Assembly (NCBI RefSeq): GCF_024323335.1
Contig: NC_066579.1
Span: forward strand, 54,999,271 to 55,063,270
Length of the DNA stretch: 64,000 nucleotides
Source of the DNA: Lathyrus oleraceus
Taxonomy: Eukaryota; Streptophyta; Magnoliopsida; Fabales; Fabaceae
Direction: 5' to 3'
In this document: positions 58,771-64,000 of the stretch, in pieces
Numbering within the stretch: position 1 is the stretch's first letter
Layout of the letters: each line of letters begins with the position of its first letter
The notes under the pieces: model-generated
Told to the model about the DNA's origin: nothing
The model's database searches: none
What the model saw: only the letters and a program-made list of their open reading frames with translations
Program-made: the position numbers and the translations under genes

Positions 58771-60604
58771 TGTAACACCCTTCTACCCAAACGACATATT
58801 TAAAGAATTTATCAGAGTACAACATGTAGAAGAGTTTACATTTCATTCAACTTAACACTCATCACTTTACAACATAAAAATATTTCATTTATTTTAATAA
58901 AACTTCGCAGCGGACAACAACACAATTAACGATTTATAAAAATGTTTCAACAAAACATATCAATAATTTAGTCTTCATACACAACTTAAATAATAATATA
59001 ATCTCTATTGAATCCCATAACCCCGGTGTCACATGACCAGAGCATTGACTCGACTCTGTAGAATAACTCTACACTTATTCTTCACCTCAACAAAAGCTAC
59101 TCCTCATTATCTGCACATTGCTCATCATAGATGAACATAAACACATGCAGAAGGGGTGAGAATTACATTATTAAACAATAATATAACGACAGAATATAAT
59201 ATGAATAATTTGCACATATGTCAACACGGATCATCACAATCATCATTATAATCAACAAACTCATGAATATCAACAAAACAACACATCAATTGCAATGCAC
59301 ACACCCATGCATGACTCAACACGACTCGGTATACCCATTTTGTGACCACTACAGGATCACTACTCCCAGATTCACCACCATAGAATCCGAGTTCCCCATA
59401 AGGAACCAAGCCTCTCAACAAGCCCGGAGTCAACAACATCATTGGAACTCAGTCCGTTCATCACTAGGCATCGGCCTTTCATGAATGCATGCACATCAAA
59501 CATGCATCATAATCAACATAGCAACAACAACATCATATAGTCATGTTATCATCATCATTAATAGCATGACATACAACTCAACAAAACAACAACAACATTA
59601 CAACGATATCACATCTGGGAGTTTAAAACGCGAAAGCTGTCCGTCAAACTGATATGGCGAACGCCGTTAGGCTAATGGTGAACGCCATTAGCGTTAAACG
59701 CTCCTATTCTGGAAAAACTGTCTGTCAAACTGATATGGCGAACGCCGTTAGGCTAATGGTGAACGCCATTAGCGTTAAACGCTCTTATTCTGAAAACTGT
59801 CTGTCAAACTGATATGGCGAACGCCGTTAGGCTAATGGTGAACGCCATTTAGCGTTAAACGCTCTTATTCTGAAAACTGTCTGTCAAACTGATATGGCGA
59901 ACGCCGTTAGGCTAATGGTGAACGCCATTTAGCGTTAAACGCTCTTATTCTGGAAAAAGGCCCAAATGGCGAGCGCCAAAGGCATAATGGCGAACGTCAT
60001 TTGGCTGTTATGTGCATAAACAAGATTTTAAGCGCAGAAACAGTGGACGCGCGGCTTCTAAGCCTACAACCCAATATCAACATTTAACAATCATACATAC
60101 ACAACATACTTCGATTACAATGTATATAACGCCACCATACTCACAGATCGGACAATTTCCCTCAAAAACCACAACTTTCCCAATCTCCCTAAATTCCCCA
60201 AATTTATCAACAACCCAATCCTATATCATGTAATTGCTCGCATATTATCGTTTAACAAGGTTCAGACCCCTTACCTCTTTAGATTGAAGGAAGCTCTGAG
60301 CAATCTTTGGTCTTTTCCTCTTCCTTCTCTTTCTCTTCAGCGCTTCTCCCTTTTCTGACTCTGAGGCAAAATACGTGAAAATGAAAACCTTCAGTTATCT
60401 CCTTTGGCCTCTTTTACCCAATTCCACTTTTACCCTTCCACTCTTCATATTCCAATTATATTATTTATTTAATTATTATTAAAATAAATAATATCTATAA
60501 TAATAATAATAATAATAATCCAATAATTCAACTTTATTTAATTAAATTAATAAAATACTATTAACTCAATTAAATAATTCTCTTATTTTAATCGGGGTGT
60601 TACA
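58771..60604 (-). repeat. 3' LTR of copy D (1834 bp)
   Basis: TGTAACACCCTTC...ATCGGGGTGTTACA, followed by PPT 60605-60617 (AGTGGGGGAGAGT on minus). Contains four tandem repeats at 59636-59955. Confidence 0.92.
59636..60005. repeat. Four 79-81 bp tandem repeats with GGCGAACGCC palindromes in LTR of D
   Basis: Each unit holds GATATGGCGAACGCC, AATGGTGAACGCCATT and GCGTTAAACGC, all inverted repeats; period measured at 59651, 59732, 59811 and 59891. A fifth diverged unit (59965-60005) has GGCGAGCGCC. Occupies the palindrome-cassette position of the LTR. Confidence 0.85.
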
Positions 60605-60646
60605 ACTCTCCCCCACTTTAGAAGTTTTCGTCCTCGAAAACATACC

Positions 60647-63600
60647 TCAAGCAAATAGAGCCGGATACGACTCCTTCATCTGATCTTCACGCTCCCAAGT
60701 CAAGCTCTCACCAGCTGGACCTCCCCAAACAACTTTCACTAGAGCAATTTTCTTATCTCTCAGGGTCTTCTCTTCTCGGTCATCTATCCGAATTGGCAAC
60801 ACCTCAACGGTCAAATTATCCCTCACCTGGATATCATCCAACTGAACAACATGCGACGGATCCGCAATATACTTTCTTAACTGAGATACATGAAACACGT
60901 CATGCAGATTAGAAAGCGACGGCGGTAAAGCTATCCGATACGCCACTTCCCCAACCCTCTTCAAAATCTGATACGGACCCACAAACCTCGGAGTAAGCTT
61001 TTTAGACTTTAAAGCTCTACCCACACCTGTCGTCGGAGTAACTCTCAAGAACACATGATCTCCCTCTTGGAACTCAAGTGCTTTTCTCCTCTTATCATGA
61101 TAACTCTTCTGACGACTCTGAGAAATCTTCATCTTCTCCTGAATCATCTTAACCTTTTCAGTCGTCTGCTGCACAATCTCAGGTCCGAGTACAACACTCT
61201 CACCTGACTCATACCAACACAATGGAGTTCTACACCTCCTACCATACAATGCTTCATATGGAGCCATACCGATACTAGCATGAAAACTATTATTATAAGT
61301 AAACTCCACCAACGGCAAATAACTATCCCAAGAACCACTCTGCTCCAACACACAAGCTCTCAACAAATCCTCCAAGGATTGGATAGTTCTTTCAGTCTGA
61401 CCATCAGTCTGAGGATGATAAGCTGAACTCAACCTCAACTTAGTCCCCAACGCTTTCTGCAAACTTTCCCAAAATCTAGAAGTAAATCTGGGATCTCTAT
61501 CAGACACAATACTGGATGGAATACCATGCAGCCTCACTATCTCCTCAATATACAACTCTGCCAACTTCTCTAAAGAGTGATTAATCTTCATCGGCAAGAA
61601 ATGCGCCGACTTAGTCAATCGATCCACAATCACCCAAATAGAATCATTACCTTTCACCGTCCTCGGCAATCCCGTCACAAAATCCATGGAAATGCTATCC
61701 CACTTCCATTCAGGAATCTTCAAAGGTTGCATCATACCTGTCGGTTTCTGATGTTCAATCTTTGACTTCTGACAAGTCAAACAGGCATACACAAACTTAG
61801 CAACATCTCTTTTCATACCCGCCCACCAAAACAACTTCTTCAAATCTTGATACATTTTAGTTGCACCTGGATGGATACTCAATCCACTCCTATGGCCCTC
61901 TTCAAGAATACTCTTTTTCAATTCAGACACCTCAGGAACACAAACTCTACCTTTAAATCGCAGGATGCCATTCTCATCAATCTCAAAATTACCACCATTA
62001 CCCTGGTTAACCATAGTAATATGATCAACTAGAGCGACATCAACTTGCTGACCATTCCGAATATCTTCCAGAATTTCACTAGTCAACTTCAGCATACCCA
62101 ACTTTACACTATCAGCGGAAACTTCACAACCCAAACTCATATCACGGAACTGTTCAATTAACTCAAGCTCCCGAACCATCATCATAGACATATGTAGAGA
62201 CTTTCTACTCAGCGCATCTGCAACTACATTAGCCTTACCGGGATGATAACTCAATTCAAAGTCAAAATCCTTCAGTAATTCTAACCACCTTCTCTGCCTC
62301 ATATTTAACTCTTTCTGATCAAACAGATACTTCAGACTCTTGTGATCACTGAACACTTCGAATCTGGAACCATACAGATAATGCCTCCACATTTTCAACA
62401 CAAATACAACAGCTGCAAGCTCTAGATCATGCGTAGGATAATTCCTCTCATGAACTCTCAACTGTCTAGAAGCATAAGCTACAACTTTACCATTCTGCAT
62501 CAAAACACCACCAAGACCCATCAAAGAAGCATCACAATAAACAACGAAGGACTCACCAGGATTAGGCAAGATCAACACTGGAGCACTGGTCAACCGCTTC
62601 TTCAACTCAACAAAACTCGCTTCACAAGCTGCATCCCACACATACACTTGACCCTTCTTAGTCAACTGCGTCAACGGCAATGCCAACTTAGAGAAGCCCT
62701 CAATAAATCTGCGATAATAACCAGCTAACCCCAGAAAACTGCGTATCTCAGTAGCAGACTTCGGAGTCTCCCACTGTAATACAGCATCAACTTTAGCAGG
62801 ATCAACAGAGATCCCACCACTCGAAATCACATGGCCAAGGAAACTCACTTCCTTCAACCAGAACTCACATTTAGATAACTTTGCATATAATTTCTTTTCT
62901 CTTAACACCTGCAAAACAATTCTCAGATGTCCTGCATGCTCTTCTTCCGTCTTAGAATATATCAATATATCATCTATGAACACCACAACAAAATCATCAA
63001 GGTACGGATGGAATATACGATTCATATATTCCATAAACACACCTGGAGCATTAGATACACCGAACGGCATCACAGTGTATTCATAATGACCATACCTCGT
63101 ACGGAAAGCAGTCTTCGCAATATCATCTGACTTCACTCGGATCTGATGATAACCCGATCGCAAATCAATCTTACTGAAAACATGAGCTCCAACCAACTGG
63201 TCCATCAAATCATCAATCCTCGGCAATGGATACCGATTCTTGATAGTCACCTTATTCAACTGCCGATAATCGACACACAACCTCATCGTACCTTCTTTCT
63301 TCTTCACTAACAATACTGGTGCACCCCAAGGAGAAACACTTGGACGCACAAACTTCTTCTCAAGCAATTCTTCAAGTTGCTTCTTCAGTTCAACTAATTC
63401 AGTTGCCGACATTCTATAAGGAGACATCGACACTGGACTCGTACCTGGTACTAAGTCAATGGCAAATTCGACTTCACGTTCTGGAGGTAAATCACTTACA
63501 TCCTCCGGAAACACATCCTGAAATTCACAGACAACAGGCAAATCTACACTCACTACTTTCTTATCCGCTTGTAGAGACGCAAATAAAGCGAATACCTGAG

Positions 63601-63982
63601 CTTCATCTTTCACAAAATCCCCTATCTGCCTAGCAGATAGAAATCTTGCCTCATCATTCTCACCAACTTCAGAGAACCGCACCGTCTTCCTATAGCAGTC
63701 GATGAACACGCCATAGAATCCTAGCCAATTCATTCCCAGAATAATATCAATTTGGTGCAAGGGTAAGCACACCAAATCAATCACGAACTCTCTCTTAAAG
63801 ATCGTCAAATGACAACCTCGACAGACAACAGAAGTCTTCACAGAACCATTAGCAGGAGTATCTATCACCATACTTCCGCCTAGGGACGACATAATCACAC
63901 CAATCCTGGTCGCACACTCATACGAAATAAACGAATGAGTAGCACCAGTGTCATTTACACTAATCGACCAACAGGGAAAACA
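60647..63982 (-). CDS. pol of copy D: protease end, RT, RNase H, integrase, chromodomain
   Basis: Open for 1111 codons from the window edge side (an in-frame TGA at 63983-63985 precedes it) to the stop at 60647. The protease DTG is at 63944-63952. Numbered from the Met at 63898: RT FIDD 307-310; RNase H D456, E493, D518, D561; integrase zinc site H669, H676, C706, C709 and core D739, D800, E836 (35 residues between the last two); GPY 974-976; chromodomain about 1016-1083 ending ESYPALFA. All catalytic residues are present. The TGA may be a lesion or mark a frameshift; gag is outside the window. Confidence 0.93.
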   Translation of the reverse strand, partial: CFPCWSISVNDTGATHSFISYECATRIGVIMSSLGGSMVIDTPANGSVKTSVVCRGCHLTIFKREFVIDLVCLPLHQIDIILGMNWLGFYGVFIDCYRKTVRFSEVGENDEARFLSARQIGDFVKDEAQVFALFASLQADKKVVSVDLPVVCEFQDVFPEDVSDLPPEREVEFAIDLVPGTSPVSMSPYRMSATELVELKKQLEELLEKKFVRPSVSPWGAPVLLVKKKEGTMRLCVDYRQLNKVTIKNRYPLPRIDDLMDQLVGAHVFSKIDLRSGYHQIRVKSDDIAKTAFRTRYGHYEYTVMPFGVSNAPGVFMEYMNRIFHPYLDDFVVVFIDDILIYSKTEEEHAGHLRIVLQVLREKKLYAKLSKCEFWLKEVSFLGHVISSGGISVDPAKVDAVLQWETPKSATEIRSFLGLAGYYRRFIEGFSKLALPLTQLTKKGQVYVWDAACEASFVELKKRLTSAPVLILPNPGESFVVYCDASLMGLGGVLMQNGKVVAYASRQLRVHERNYPTHDLELAAVVFVLKMWRHYLYGSRFEVFSDHKSLKYLFDQKELNMRQRRWLELLKDFDFELSYHPGKANVVADALSRKSLHMSMMMVRELELIEQFRDMSLGCEVSADSVKLGMLKLTSEILEDIRNGQQVDVALVDHITMVNQGNGGNFEIDENGILRFKGRVCVPEVSELKKSILEEGHRSGLSIHPGATKMYQDLKKLFWWAGMKRDVAKFVYACLTCQKSKIEHQKPTGMMQPLKIPEWKWDSISMDFVTGLPRTVKGNDSIWVIVDRLTKSAHFLPMKINHSLEKLAELYIEEIVRLHGIPSSIVSDRDPRFTSRFWESLQKALGTKLRLSSAYHPQTDGQTERTIQSLEDLLRACVLEQSGSWDSYLPLVEFTYNNSFHASIGMAPYEALYGRRCRTPLCWYESGESVVLGPEIVQQTTEKVKMIQEKMKISQSRQKSYHDKRRKALEFQEGDHVFLRVTPTTGVGRALKSKKLTPRFVGPYQILKRVGEVAYRIALPPSLSNLHDVFHVSQLRKYIADPSHVVQLDDIQVRDNLTVEVLPIRIDDREEKTLRDKKIALVKVVWGGPAGESLTWEREDQMKESYPALFA

Positions 63983-64000
63983 TCACATTATGACTCGACT

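Larger units (their letters stand above)
58771..64000 (-). mobile_element. Tekay-like copy D, 3' LTR and most of pol
   Basis: Inserted in the chromodomain region of C. Same termini and PPT position, but the LTR interior is not alignable with A-C by eye and the protein is clearly diverged, so D is a separate subfamily. Runs off the right edge. Confidence 0.92.

Noticed and set aside
59636..59955. Regular 80-bp repeats considered as a CRISPR array or centromeric satellite
   Set aside because: Adjacent near-identical units without variable spacers, inside an LTR with clear termini; plant nuclear DNA.

Overview
This is plant nuclear DNA, most likely from a large-genome cool-season legume (tribe Fabeae: pea, vetch, lentil or Lathyrus type). 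The evidence is an Ogre retrotransposon with a 4.9-kb LTR and a tRNA-Arg-type primer site, several Tekay chromoviruses with chromodomains, an Athila-type element, a SIRE-like copia tail, Mutator-like elements (MULEs) and GT-AG introns. The species cannot be fixed from the window. Only one intact conventional host gene is seen: an intronless RFL-type PPR gene at 37332-38954 (minus).

Region 1 (1-24000) is a nest of retrotransposons. An Athila-type element (accessory ORF, PPT and 3' LTR, 1-4229) and a near-complete Tekay copy (A, 4349-12791, TSD AATCA) both sit inside the 3' LTR of a second Tekay copy (B, internal part and 5' LTR at 12792-19699). B in turn sits inside the LTR of a SIRE-like copia element on the minus strand (19700-23944). 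A and B are young by LTR comparison, but both have frameshifted gag-pol.

Region 2 (24000-28350) is a chimeric gene relic: exons of a NOT2/VIP2-like CCR4-NOT subunit joined to the last six exons of an organelle RanBP2-type zinc-finger (OZ-like) gene, with a nonsense codon.

Region 3 (28350-46300) holds MULEs and the PPR gene. MULE-1 (28356-33548) has long TIRs and a perfect 9-bp TSD. It carries three TATA-box-equipped genes: a DDE transposase, a plant mobile domain (PMD) gene and a 78-aa gene of unknown function. MULE-2 (40755-46142) is an older inverted relative with the same three genes in decayed form, inserted in a probable CACTA element. A third, very degenerate MULE-like element with an OTU-type domain lies at 34119-36368.

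Region 4 (46900-64000): an Ogre element (5' LTR 47041-51904, intact ORF1, gag with four stop codons) is cut by Tekay copy C at 56508. C is cut by Tekay-like copy D at 58771, whose pol frame is open for 1111 codons, up to an in-frame stop 15 bp from the window edge.

Two patterns cross element families. First, every LTR class with a readable upstream region carries a short cassette of CpG-centred palindromes whose motif differs in each lineage or subfamily but whose position is equivalent. Second, the accessory ORFs of the MULEs, Ogre and the Athila-type element share a PMD-like signature of the form T-L-E-(D/E)-x4-L-x-G-x-P. These are the two most interesting leads.
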